In this document: positions 27,338-36,483 of the stretch, in pieces | Position numbering within the stretch: the stretch's first letter is position 1 | Layout: each line of letters starts with the position of its first letter | From: Natronoarchaeum philippinense | GTDB taxonomy: Archaea > Halobacteriota > Halobacteria > Halobacteriales > Natronoarchaeaceae | Direction of reading: 5' to 3' | Assembly: GCF_900215575.1 (NCBI RefSeq) | Contig: NZ_OBEJ01000002.1 | Span: 124,001-188,000 of the forward strand | Length of the DNA stretch: 64,000 nucleotides | Position numbers and translations under genes: made by a program | The notes under the pieces: generated by a model | Seen by the model: only the letters and a program-made list of their open reading frames with translations | Database searches by the model: none | Told to the model about the DNA's origin: nothing

Positions 27338-29152
27338 ATGGCAAAGGATAGTATCGCCGTCGTCGACCTAGAGCGGTGCCAGCCCGACCGGTGCAACTAC
27401 GAGTGCAAGAACTACTGCCCGCCGAATCGCACCGGCAAGGAGTGCATCACGCTCCGGGGCGAGGAGGCCGAGGAGGGCCAGCCCGAACAGGTGCGCATCT
27501 CCGAGGAGATCTGTCTGGGCGAGACCTGTGGTATCTGCGTCGAGAAGTGCCCCTTCGACGCCATCGAGATCATCAACCTGCCACAGGAACTCGAAAACGA
27601 TCCGTCGCACCGCTACGGCGAGAACGCGTTCTCGCTGTACGGACTCCCGGTCCCGGAGGAGGGTCAGGTGACTGGCATCCTCGGGCCGAACGGCATCGGG
27701 AAGACGACCGCCGTCCGCGTGCTGGCGGGCGAACTCGTCCCGAACCTCGGTCAGCACGAGGAGCCCCCGGACTGGGACGACGTGTTAGACGAGTTCCGCG
27801 GCACCGAACTCCAGGACTACATCGCCGCCGTGCGCGACGGCGACGTGAGCGTCGCGCGCAAGCCCCAGTACGTCGACGAGATCCCCGGCCAGTTCGACGG
27901 CAACACGCGTCAGTTGCTCGACCGAACCGACGAGCGCGGCGAACTCGACTACCTCGTCGAGCGCATGGAGATCGGGCCCGTCATGGACCAGAACATCGAC
28001 AACCTCTCGGGCGGCGAACTCCAGCGGGTCGCCATCGCGGCGTGTCTCGCGCGGGACGCCGACTTCTACTTCCTCGACGAGATCACGCCGTACCTCGACA
28101 TCGGCCAGCGGATGACCGTCGCGCGGCTGATCCGCGAACTCGCCGAGGAGGGCGACCGCTCGATGCTGGTCGTCGAGCACGACCTCGCCATCTTGGATCT
28201 GCTGGCGGACACGCTCCACGTCGCCTACGGGAGCCCCGGCGCCTACGGCGTCGTCACGGACCCCAAGTCGGTGCGCAACGGCATCAACGAGTACCTCTCG
28301 GGCTATCTCGAAAACGAGAACATGCGGATCCGACCGAACCCGATCGAGTTCGAGGAACACGCCCCCCGTCCCGTCAGCACCGCCGACACGCTCGTCGAGT
28401 ACCCCGACATCTCGAAGAGCTACGGCGAGGGCGAGTTCTCGCTCGACGTGGAGGGCGGCGAGATCCGGCGCAACGAAGTGCTCGGCATCGTCGGCCCGAA
28501 CGGCATCGGGAAGTCGACGTTCGCCAAGCTGCTCGCGGGGTCACTCGAACCCGACGAGGGGAACCTCGACTTCGCGCTCGACATCGCCTACAAGCCCCAG
28601 TACATCGACATCGACCAGCCGATGCGGGTCGACGCGTTCCTGTCGTCGATCACCGACCAGTTCGGCTCGTCGTACTGGAACACCGAGATTGCCGAGCCCC
28701 TGCAGCTAGAGCGGATCATGGAGCAGAACCTCACCGACCTCTCGGGCGGCGAACGCCAGCGCGTCGCCATCGCGGCGACGCTGTCTGAGTCGGCCGACCT
28801 GTACCTGCTCGACGAGCCATCCGCGCACCTCGACGTCGAACAGCGCGTGCAGGCCACCAGCGCGATCCGGCGCTACGCCGAGCAGCAAAACGCCACCGTG
28901 CTCGTGATCGACCACGACATGTACATGATGGATCTGCTGGCCGATCGCTTGATGGTGTTCGACGGCGAACCCGCCGAGCACGGTCACGCCGGCCAGCCCC
29001 AAGAGATGCGCGCCGGCATGAACGAGTTCCTCTCGAACCTCGAAATCACGTTCCGACGCGACGAGCGCGTCGGCCGCCCGCGCATCAACAAGCCCGACAG
29101 CCAACTGGACCGCCAGCAGAAGAAAGACGGCGAGTACTACTACTCGGTGTAG
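27338..29152 (+). CDS. rli: Ribosome recycling ATPase RLI (ABCE1)
   Basis: 604-residue twin-ATPase that splits ribosomal subunits after termination. The N-terminal ferredoxin-like domain has both [4Fe-4S] Cys sets (CQPDRCNYECKNYCPP and CLGETCGICVEKCPF). Two ABC domains follow, with Walker A GPNGIGKTT and GPNGIGKST, signatures NLSGGELQR and DLSGGERQR, and Walker B YFLDE and YLLDEPSAHLD. Length and order are standard. Downstream partner of the EMC6-like gene. Confidence 0.96.
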   Translation: MAKDSIAVVDLERCQPDRCNYECKNYCPPNRTGKECITLRGEEAEEGQPEQVRISEEICLGETCGICVEKCPFDAIEIINLPQELENDPSHRYGENAFSLYGLPVPEEGQVTGILGPNGIGKTTAVRVLAGELVPNLGQHEEPPDWDDVLDEFRGTELQDYIAAVRDGDVSVARKPQYVDEIPGQFDGNTRQLLDRTDERGELDYLVERMEIGPVMDQNIDNLSGGELQRVAIAACLARDADFYFLDEITPYLDIGQRMTVARLIRELAEEGDRSMLVVEHDLAILDLLADTLHVAYGSPGAYGVVTDPKSVRNGINEYLSGYLENENMRIRPNPIEFEEHAPRPVSTADTLVEYPDISKSYGEGEFSLDVEGGEIRRNEVLGIVGPNGIGKSTFAKLLAGSLEPDEGNLDFALDIAYKPQYIDIDQPMRVDAFLSSITDQFGSSYWNTEIAEPLQLERIMEQNLTDLSGGERQRVAIAATLSESADLYLLDEPSAHLDVEQRVQATSAIRRYAEQQNATVLVIDHDMYMMDLLADRLMVFDGEPAEHGHAGQPQEMRAGMNEFLSNLEITFRRDERVGRPRINKPDSQLDRQQKKDGEYYYSV

Positions 29153-29200
29153 ACGCCGACGCGACGGCGTCGCTTCGCGGGCTGTCGGCGTCGATCGACC

Positions 29201-29377
29201 TCACAGTATTTTGGCTGCTCTGAGAAAGCCGACGAGCGCCAGTCCGCCCGCAACCATCGTCAACTCAAAGGAGTCGTACGGAATTGCGAGCACACCGGCG
29301 ACGAGCCCCACCAGCGTGATTTCGATTGCAAACAGCAACTCTTCGAGATCCCCCATCGGCCTGTCGGGCTGCTCCAT
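29201..29377 (-). CDS. Small two-helix membrane protein
   Basis: 58 residues read from ATG at 29377. A short polar N-terminus (MEQPDRPMGDLEEL) is followed by two hydrophobic helices (LLFAIEITLVGLVAGVLAIP and MVAGGLALVGFL). It faces the rli gene tail to tail. Composition looks like real haloarchaeal coding sequence, but no family is recognised and nothing shows expression. Confidence 0.5.
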   Translation of the reverse strand: MEQPDRPMGDLEELLFAIEITLVGLVAGVLAIPYDSFELTMVAGGLALVGFLRAAKIL

Positions 29378-30096
29378 AGCGACACCTCCGACTCGATTAC
29401 ATTATTTGTTGATACATGGGCGTCTCCACGATTCTCGCGCTCAGCTGGCTGGCGCGCTTGGACTGGTACTTAGTGGGTTTCGGCATCTGCATCCAAACGT
29501 TTCCAGAAAGCTCAATTTACCGCGGTTAAGGTGTCCTTACTGCCGGATTTCGGCGTCCTCAAGCGACGGCGACAGCTGTCGGCCCCGCTGCGAGCGCGAC
29601 GCCGTAGTGAACTGATCGACGCAGTTGTAGAATGGTCGACGCCGCTGTGGAGTCGTGGCCAGCGATTCAGCGGCCGATAGCTGACTGTCGATCATCTATT
29701 GGAGTCTCTGCGCCCACGCACGTGTGTGCGCCGCCTCCCGCGTCGAGGTGACGTTCACGTCGAGGAGCTCCGCGCGTCGATGTAAGCGTCGCGCGAGCGA
29801 TACCGTTCGAGCATCGAGTCGCCGATCGCGGTAACGGCGTCGTACTCGTGGTGTGGGCACTCATAACACTCGCCTCGACGTGGTCAATATGGCCGTAATA
29901 GGTCTCGAAGACGGCTTACTCGAGGTAATCGTATCGTGCTCTCGCGTAGGACCGCATTTCGCGGCGCCGGTCGAACGCCCGGATTCGCGCAAGTATCCGA
30001 AAGCGAGTCCGCCGGCGTCACGGTCGGCAGGCACAACAACTCGCAACCAAGAATCGCTATAGACGCATCTTCGGATGGTAAACTCGCGAAAATCAC
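29378..30096. other. Gene-poor stretch of lower GC
   Basis: About 720 bp with no convincing gene. Reading frames here are short, Arg/Ser/Thr-rich and unlike proteins. On the minus strand near 29780-29860 one frame reads YECPHHEYDAVTAIGDSMLE before a stop, which could be the ruin of a zinc-binding protein. The stretch precedes the Tat-exported protein gene and may mark an old insertion or deletion. Confidence 0.4.
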
Positions 30097-30104
30097 TTTA
30101 TGTA
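30097..30104 (+). promoter_or_regulatory. TATA-like box of beta-helix protein gene
   Basis: TTTATGTA lies 21-28 bases before the ATG at 30125, a close match to the haloarchaeal leaderless promoter. It supports 30125, rather than the in-frame ATG at 30158, as the start. Confidence 0.6.
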
Positions 30105-30124
30105 TACCTCGATCCTACCCGTGT

Positions 30125-31243
30125 ATGGCAGAACGCCAGACCGACGATACCGCGACGATGTCCAAGCTTAACCGACGTTCCTACCTCGCGCTCGCGGGGG
30201 CAGCGGGAGTTGCAGCGGGTACGGCGGGCCTACTCGGTGGCTCGACCGGCTCGGCCAGCGCAGACCGGCAGACCGTCGACCTCGGTGCGGAGGGGCTACA
30301 GGACGGCGACGCGATCGACGACTATCTGGCAGAACACTTCGACAATGGGACAGCGGTCCATATCCCGCCCGGTAGCTACGAGTGGAACGGAGAGGGCCTC
30401 GACGGCGACTACGAGAACGCGGCGCTGATCGGCGACGGCAAGCCCGGCGCCGTCGAGTTGAACTTCCCCGAGGGCGAGCACCGGTACAACGCCGTCCGCG
30501 CGCAGGCCGGCGAGGTACGGCTGGAGAACTTCCAGATCCGCGGCGCGACCGGCGGCGAGGAGGCGAAGCTCCGTGCCGAGGCCCGCGGCGAGGACGCGAC
30601 GATGGTGCTCGACAAGATCTGGCTCCCCGACGGCGTCGAGGATGGCGCTGACGGGGTCGGCATCTACGTCGGCGCCGAGCACGCCGGCACGATCCGAATC
30701 GTCGACTGTTGGGTCCAGAACTTCTCGGACAACGGCCTGTACGCCAGCGGTCCGGGCGCCGACTTCGACGACGCCGAAAACGGGAAAGTCATCGTCGAGG
30801 GCGGCCTGTTCCGGAACAACAACATCTCCAACGTCCGAATCGGTACCGACGGCGCCGAGGTCCGGAACGTCGCGATGGTTCACGACGGCCAGTCGCCCCC
30901 CAACGACGGCGTCTACAACCAGCGTAACCTCCGGATCCGCCAGCCCGGCCAGAACATGGTCGTCGACAGCTGTGACATCTACCACTCGATCGACCACTCC
31001 CAGCCGATCGACCTCTCCGAGGAGTTCTCGGGCGGCGAGGCCGTGATCAAGAACACGCGGGTCCTCACGAACTCCGACTCGCCGGTTGCTAACGAGCACG
31101 GCGGCGACTACCTGCTCAAAAACGTTCACCTGAAAGGTGATGGCAACCACGAAATCGCCGTCGAGACCGAGAACGTCGTCGAGGGCTCGAACGCTCAGAA
31201 AGCCACCCCGGCCGCCCAGAATCCCGTCGGTGATCGATCATGA
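30125..31243 (+). CDS. Tat-exported right-handed beta-helix protein
   Basis: 372 residues. A twin-arginine signal (NRRSYLALAGAAGVAAGTAG) begins at about residue 16 and ends near GSASA, so the protein is exported folded. The mature part is a regular series of short strands and turns (for example GTIRIVDCWVQNFSDNGLYA, GKVIVEGGLFRNNNISNVRI), the pattern of a pectate-lyase-like parallel beta-helix. It may bind or cut a polysaccharide; no catalytic set is recognised. The stop overlaps the next gene's ATG. Confidence 0.85.
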   Translation: MAERQTDDTATMSKLNRRSYLALAGAAGVAAGTAGLLGGSTGSASADRQTVDLGAEGLQDGDAIDDYLAEHFDNGTAVHIPPGSYEWNGEGLDGDYENAALIGDGKPGAVELNFPEGEHRYNAVRAQAGEVRLENFQIRGATGGEEAKLRAEARGEDATMVLDKIWLPDGVEDGADGVGIYVGAEHAGTIRIVDCWVQNFSDNGLYASGPGADFDDAENGKVIVEGGLFRNNNISNVRIGTDGAEVRNVAMVHDGQSPPNDGVYNQRNLRIRQPGQNMVVDSCDIYHSIDHSQPIDLSEEFSGGEAVIKNTRVLTNSDSPVANEHGGDYLLKNVHLKGDGNHEIAVETENVVEGSNAQKATPAAQNPVGDRS

Positions 31244-31455
31244 GTTCGGACCAGCAAAGCTGGGAGCAGCTCCGCATGGACCCCGATCCCGAGTCCGATC
31301 TGGGCTACGAGTCGAGCGAGTGGGACGTGCTCCCCGTCGAGACGGGCGGTCGCGACCAGCGGCTGTTCCTGCCGGCCGACGAGGACGCCCTCCGGGACGA
31401 CGCCTTCATCGTCGCCGACGCCACGGCGCTGTGTGACGTGCGCGACTGCCGTTGA
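31240..31455 (+). CDS. Small acidic protein coupled to the beta-helix gene
   Basis: 71 residues, strongly acidic, with no signal peptide or membrane segment. Core text: GYESSEWDVLPVETGGRDQRLFLPADEDALRDDAFIVADA. Its ATG overlaps the stop of the exported beta-helix gene (ATGA), so the two are translated together. Two Cys near the end (CDVRDC) could bind metal. No family recognised. Confidence 0.7.
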   Translation: MSSDQQSWEQLRMDPDPESDLGYESSEWDVLPVETGGRDQRLFLPADEDALRDDAFIVADATALCDVRDCR

Positions 31456-31617
31456 CCGCCCACACGCATTCCCCGAACCTGTGCGGTTTCGGCGGCTGAA
31501 GCGCCCGATCTCGCTGTTGTGATCGGCTGCCGGCGACACAAAGATTTTCACTGCTTCTTTCCAAACAATCGATAACGGATCCCCGGCACTGCGGGAGTTT
31601 CGGGGCGTCGTGCAATC

Positions 31618-32598
31618 ATGACTGACGCCAACCACTCGGACGTGCTCGACGGGACCGCCCGCCCCGGCGAGGACGCGCTCTCCATCGACGAGGTCGGATC
31701 GCTCGCCACGGACGTTCTCGACAACGTGACGACGGTGATCGTCGGACAGGACGACGTGATCGAACACGTCGTCGTCGCCATGCTGGCGCGGGGTCACGTC
31801 CTGCTGGAGGACGTTCCCGGCGTCGGCAAGACGATGCTGGCCCGGTCGATCGCGCGCTCGTTCGACTGCTCGTTCAAGCGTGTGCAGTTCACGCCGGATC
31901 TGCTACCGGCCGATATCACCGGCGTGAACGTCTTTGATAAACGCTCGGGCGAGTTCGAGTTCCAGCCCGGACCGATCTTCGCCAACGTCGTGCTCGGCGA
32001 CGAGATCAATCGCGCGCCGCCCAAGACCCAGAGCGCGCTGCTGGAAGCCATGGCCGAATCGCAGGTCACGGTCGACGGGACGACCCGCGAAGTCCCCTCG
32101 CCGTACACGGTGATCGCAACGCAAAACGCCGTCGAGCCAGGGCGGACCTACGAACTGCCACTCGCCGAGGTCGACCGGTTCATGAAGAAACTCCAACTCG
32201 GCTACCCCGGCACCGACGAGGAGATCGAACTGCTCGACCGCGTCGCCGGCGAGCATCCCATCGAGTCGCTCAGTTCGATCGCCAGTGCGAACGACCTCTC
32301 TCGTGCGCGCGACGCCGTCTCGTCGGTGACCGTCGAACGGCCGATCCGCGAGTACGTCACCAGCCTCGCGGGCTACACCCGCGAGAACGCCGAACTGGGC
32401 GCTAGCCCCCGCGCGGCAGTCGCCTTGCTGCGCGCCGGGCAGGCGCGGGCGGCCTTCGAGGGCCGCGCCTACGTCGTTCCCGACGACGTCAAAGTCGAGG
32501 CGTCGCCGGTGCTCGCCCACCGACTGCGTGCGGGCGACGCCGGGCGCTCGGGCGTCGATATCGTGGCCGACGCGCTCGAAACAGTTCCCGTCCCCTGA
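31618..32598 (+). CDS. MoxR-type AAA+ ATPase
   Basis: 326 residues. Walker A DVPGVGKTML, Walker B LGDEINRAPPKTQSALLEAMAE (the MoxR hallmark), sensor 1 VIATQNAVEPGRTYELPLAEVDRF and the C-terminal lid are in place. MoxR proteins act as chaperone-like ATPases for maturation of partner complexes. The stop is three bases from the DUF58 gene, which with the transglutaminase gene downstream forms a common three-gene unit. Confidence 0.94.
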   Translation: MTDANHSDVLDGTARPGEDALSIDEVGSLATDVLDNVTTVIVGQDDVIEHVVVAMLARGHVLLEDVPGVGKTMLARSIARSFDCSFKRVQFTPDLLPADITGVNVFDKRSGEFEFQPGPIFANVVLGDEINRAPPKTQSALLEAMAESQVTVDGTTREVPSPYTVIATQNAVEPGRTYELPLAEVDRFMKKLQLGYPGTDEEIELLDRVAGEHPIESLSSIASANDLSRARDAVSSVTVERPIREYVTSLAGYTRENAELGASPRAAVALLRAGQARAAFEGRAYVVPDDVKVEASPVLAHRLRAGDAGRSGVDIVADALETVPVP

Positions 32599-32601
32599 CC
32601 G

Positions 32602-33687
32602 ATGAGGCTCACACGCCGCGGTTGGGCAGTTGCCGCGACTGCTGCTGTGCTGTTCGCCCTCGCTGGCGCGAACGGCCCCCGCTCGATCAACGCCGTCGTC
32701 GCGCCCGCGTTGGTGGCGCTTCTCATCGCCGTCGTGCAGGTCGGACTGCGCGACAAGCCGCCCGTCGAGCGTCGCCTTCCGGAGACCGGCTTCGTCGACG
32801 AGACGGTCTCCGTCGAGTTTGCCGTCGGCGCCGACCGACCGTTCGGCGCGACGCTCGACGACGGAGTCGGTGATGGGCTCGTCGCCCGCGGGCTCCCCGT
32901 CACGGCGACCGTCGGTACCGCTGACGCCGCGGCGAACGGATCGGTCGGGTCTCCGGCATCGGCGCGGTACGAGCTATCGCTTCGCCGCCGCGGCGAGCGA
33001 CGCGTCGGGCCGATCGAGCTGACTGCGAGCGGACTGCTCGGGCTGGCTCGCACGACGTTTTACTACAACGACATCGCGACGGTGCTGGTCTATCCACGAA
33101 CATTCCAACTTGCACCCCCGGCCGACGCGCTGGCGGGGCTGCCCGCGAAGCGTCCGGCGGCGGGCACCGACGAGTTCGACGGGCTCCGCGAGTACGAGCG
33201 CGGTGACTCGCGCCGCGAAATTCACTGGAAAGCCAGCGCGAAACGCCCCGACGAGGAACTGCTCGTCCGTCAGTACGACACGATCGACGACCGGGGCACG
33301 CTGACCGTCGGCGTCTCGCCGGGCGAGCGCGGCGACGGCGTCGCGGCGGCGGCCGCGAGCATCGTGGTGTATCTGCTCGATGCCGGCTTCGACGTTGCCG
33401 TCTACACGCCCGAGAAGTCGCTCGATTCGGGCGCCGGACGGCTCCACCGGCGCACGGCGCTGGCCGCGCTCGCTCGTCTCGACGGCGGGAAGTTGTCGGA
33501 CGCCGACGCCGAGCGAGCCGATCTTGTGGTTCGGGGGGCCGGCGGTGATGTCGTCGTTGCGGATGACGAGGGTACCGTCTCGTTCGACCAAATCGTCGCC
33601 ACCGACGACGGCGACCGCGTCCGTCACGAGCGCCCGCTGGAGGGTGCCGGCAGCGCCGAGCGGGCCGGCGGCGAGGTGGTCGCGTGA
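32602..33687 (+). CDS. DUF58 domain protein
   Basis: 361 residues. Two membrane helices at the N-terminus precede a soluble region and the DUF58 core RGDSRREIHWKASAKRPDEELLVRQYD (about residues 195-220), which leads into a von Willebrand A-like domain. DUF58 proteins are standard partners of MoxR ATPases. The last four bases overlap the transglutaminase gene. Exact role unknown. Confidence 0.92.
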   Translation: MRLTRRGWAVAATAAVLFALAGANGPRSINAVVAPALVALLIAVVQVGLRDKPPVERRLPETGFVDETVSVEFAVGADRPFGATLDDGVGDGLVARGLPVTATVGTADAAANGSVGSPASARYELSLRRRGERRVGPIELTASGLLGLARTTFYYNDIATVLVYPRTFQLAPPADALAGLPAKRPAAGTDEFDGLREYERGDSRREIHWKASAKRPDEELLVRQYDTIDDRGTLTVGVSPGERGDGVAAAAASIVVYLLDAGFDVAVYTPEKSLDSGAGRLHRRTALAALARLDGGKLSDADAERADLVVRGAGGDVVVADDEGTVSFDQIVATDDGDRVRHERPLEGAGSAERAGGEVVA

Positions 33688-35918
33688 GCGTCTCGATGCC
33701 TGCGGCTGGCCGGACGTACGACGACCAGCGGATGCTCCGCGGCGCCGCACTCGCCAGCGTCCTCGTCCTGACGGCGTCGTACGTCAGCGTTCTCAACGAG
33801 GTGGCGGTCATCGTCGGCGGGGGGTCAGACGTGGTGCCGGTCGCGCTGGTCACGCTGCTCGTCGCCAGCGTCGTCGCGGCGCTGGTCAGCGAACGCACCG
33901 CGATCAGCGCGGCGCTGCTCTTGATGCTCCTCGGGAACCTCTGGTATATCCAGTCGACGCCGGCGACGGTCGGCCTCCTCCTCGATGCTTGGCGGGTGTT
34001 GCTGTCCGACGCCGTGTCGCTGCTGACCGGACTGTCGGTGGTCCAACTGTCCAACGCTGGGGCGTGGGCGGTCGGCTCGGTCCCGGCACCCGTGTTCCTC
34101 TCGTGGTATCTCGCGGTGCGACGCCACTACGCGGTGAGCGCGGCTATCGGCCTCGCCCCGCTGATCGTGTTAGTGTTGACCGGTGATGCCGGGACGCTCG
34201 TGACACTCGCGGGCGTGCTCGGCGCTGCGGGTGCGGTCGGGTTCGGCGACCTCGAGCGCCGCGGGGCCTCGATCGAGCAGGCCGACGCGCTCGCCGTCAC
34301 TTTTGCCGCCATGGCGGTGCTTTCGATGACTGTGACGGTCATCCCCGCCGGAAGCGGGAGTCCACTGTCGTTCCACGGCGCCTCGGGTGTCGGCGGGGGG
34401 CAGGGCCAGACGATCGAGGGCGGCGTCATCCAGAGCGGCGGCGAGTTCCAGATACAGGGCGGCGTCGAGCTATCGCCGGAAGTTCGATTCACCGTCGAGA
34501 GCAGCCAGCCGGGCTACTGGCGGACCGGCGTCTACGACAAGTTCACCGGCGACGGCTGGTACCGAACCGGCGGAACCAACGCGTGGGATGGCGCCGTCGA
34601 GTCGCCGCCCGGATCGACCGAGACCGTCGAGCAGGTGTACGAGATCGAGCGCCCGACCGGGGCGATGCCGTCGGTGTACCAGCCCGTCGAACTCAGCGGT
34701 GACGTGGCCGACGCGACCCAGATTTCCCGACAGGGATCGCTCGTCTACGAGCGCGCGTTCCAATCCGGCGACAGCTATCGCGTCACCAGCCTCCGCCCCG
34801 ACGCCGCGCCCGCACAGCTCCGGCAGACGGACTGGGACTACCCCGGCTCGATCCGTGCGGAGTACCTGCAGGTCCCCTCGAACCAGCCCGGCCGTGTCGG
34901 CGACCTTGCCACGGATCTGACAGCCGACGCCGACAACCCCTACGACGCCGCCATCGCCATCGAGCGCTACCTCGAAGCCGAGAAGACCTACTCGCTCGAC
35001 ATCGACCGGCCCGACGGCAACATCGCCGACGCCTTCCTCTTCGAGATGGACGCCGGCTACTGCACGTACTACGCGACCACGATGACGACGATGCTCCGCG
35101 AGATCGGCGTGCCGGCCCGGATGGCTGTCGGCTACTCGACCGGCCAACCCGTCGACGACGACCGCTACGTCGTCCGGGGGCTCAACGCCCACGCGTGGGT
35201 CGAAGTGTACTTCGAGGGCGAGGGCTGGGTGACGTTCGATCCGACGCCGTCCGATGGACGCCAGCAGCTCCGTGAGAGCTGGGTCCAGCGCGCCCGTTCG
35301 GCCGGCAACGACGCCGTCGACACCGACGAGAGCCGCGACCAGCCACCGACGCAGTACGAAAACGAGACGGCCTCGACCCCCTCGATCGACGACCCGGACG
35401 ACGATACGAACTCGACCAACACGACCGATCCCGAGGACACTAATCGGACGAACTCGAGCGTCCCCTCGATCGAAGAGTTCGAGGAGCAACCCGACGAGAC
35501 CGGCGGCCCGCTCTCGTGGCTCCCACCGCCCGACATGCTCGCGGTCGCAGCGATCGCCCTGCTCGGGCTCGGAGTGCTGTCGCGCCGAACCGGGCACGCC
35601 GCCCGCGCCCGGCGTGCTATCGGCGTCCATCGGCAGGGCCGCGGTCGAACGCCCCGCGAGGACGTCGAGCGCGCGTTCACCCGGCTCGAATACCTGCTCG
35701 CCCGCGAAAAACGACCACGATCACCGACCGAGACGCCCCGGGAGTACGTCGACCGGATGGCCGCCGACCGCGACGACGAGCGGATCGACCAGCTCCGGCG
35801 GCTCTACGAACGGGCACGGTACGGCGATGACCTCGGGCCCGCGGAGGCAGACGAGGCCGTCGATGCCATCGATGACCTCGTGGCCGAGCGGACCCGGTGG
35901 ATGCCCAACAACCGATAG
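33684..35918 (+). CDS. TgpA-like membrane transglutaminase
   Basis: 744 residues from GTG. Six to seven N-terminal helices (DUF3488-like) are followed by an extracellular transglutaminase-like domain: Cys in DAGYCTYYATTM (about 457), His in NAHAWVEVYF (about 499) and Asp in WVTFDPTPSD. A Thr/Asn/Asp-rich linker, a last membrane helix near residue 615 and a DUF4129-like cytosolic tail follow. The triad is complete, so protein crosslinking or proteolysis at the cell surface is likely; it ends the MoxR/DUF58 operon. Confidence 0.92.
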   Translation: MSVSMPAAGRTYDDQRMLRGAALASVLVLTASYVSVLNEVAVIVGGGSDVVPVALVTLLVASVVAALVSERTAISAALLLMLLGNLWYIQSTPATVGLLLDAWRVLLSDAVSLLTGLSVVQLSNAGAWAVGSVPAPVFLSWYLAVRRHYAVSAAIGLAPLIVLVLTGDAGTLVTLAGVLGAAGAVGFGDLERRGASIEQADALAVTFAAMAVLSMTVTVIPAGSGSPLSFHGASGVGGGQGQTIEGGVIQSGGEFQIQGGVELSPEVRFTVESSQPGYWRTGVYDKFTGDGWYRTGGTNAWDGAVESPPGSTETVEQVYEIERPTGAMPSVYQPVELSGDVADATQISRQGSLVYERAFQSGDSYRVTSLRPDAAPAQLRQTDWDYPGSIRAEYLQVPSNQPGRVGDLATDLTADADNPYDAAIAIERYLEAEKTYSLDIDRPDGNIADAFLFEMDAGYCTYYATTMTTMLREIGVPARMAVGYSTGQPVDDDRYVVRGLNAHAWVEVYFEGEGWVTFDPTPSDGRQQLRESWVQRARSAGNDAVDTDESRDQPPTQYENETASTPSIDDPDDDTNSTNTTDPEDTNRTNSSVPSIEEFEEQPDETGGPLSWLPPPDMLAVAAIALLGLGVLSRRTGHAARARRAIGVHRQGRGRTPREDVERAFTRLEYLLAREKRPRSPTETPREYVDRMAADRDDERIDQLRRLYERARYGDDLGPAEADEAVDAIDDLVAERTRWMPNNR

Positions 35919-35988
35919 CGCCGGACACCCGTGTCGGCCCAGCGACGGCGCGAAAACGGCCGCCAGCGCCATCCGGGTCCCGACAGTG

Positions 35989-35995
35989 TTTAATA
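35989..35995 (+). promoter_or_regulatory. TATA-like box of aIF1 gene
   Basis: TTTAATA ends 26 bases before the ATG at 36021, consistent with leaderless transcription. Confidence 0.6.
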
Positions 35996-35996
35996 G

Positions 35997-36314
<318 letters not shown>

Positions 36315-36483
36315 CACTGTTCGCCCGCGCTCGCCGGGCGTGTAGCGAGCAGACGATCGTTTCTCGTCTCCCCCACAGCTTCTTTCCGATGCCGGAACAG
36401 TATTGTTCGACGAGCGTCAGGTACGCACAGACGGCTTGTCGGCTGTCCAGTCCGGACAGTCATCACACCGCAATCGGTCATCC

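Noticed and set aside
29853-30062. Plus-strand frame of 69 codons before the beta-helix gene
   Set aside because: Mixed, non-acidic composition, no start signal, and it overlaps the promoter region of the next gene.
30296-31150. Minus-strand frame opposite the beta-helix gene
   Set aside because: Val/Asp/Leu-rich antisense text; the plus-strand frame has a Tat signal and promoter.
34470-35630. 386-codon minus-strand frame opposite the transglutaminase
   Set aside because: No domain features, and it lies wholly over a gene with an intact catalytic triad.
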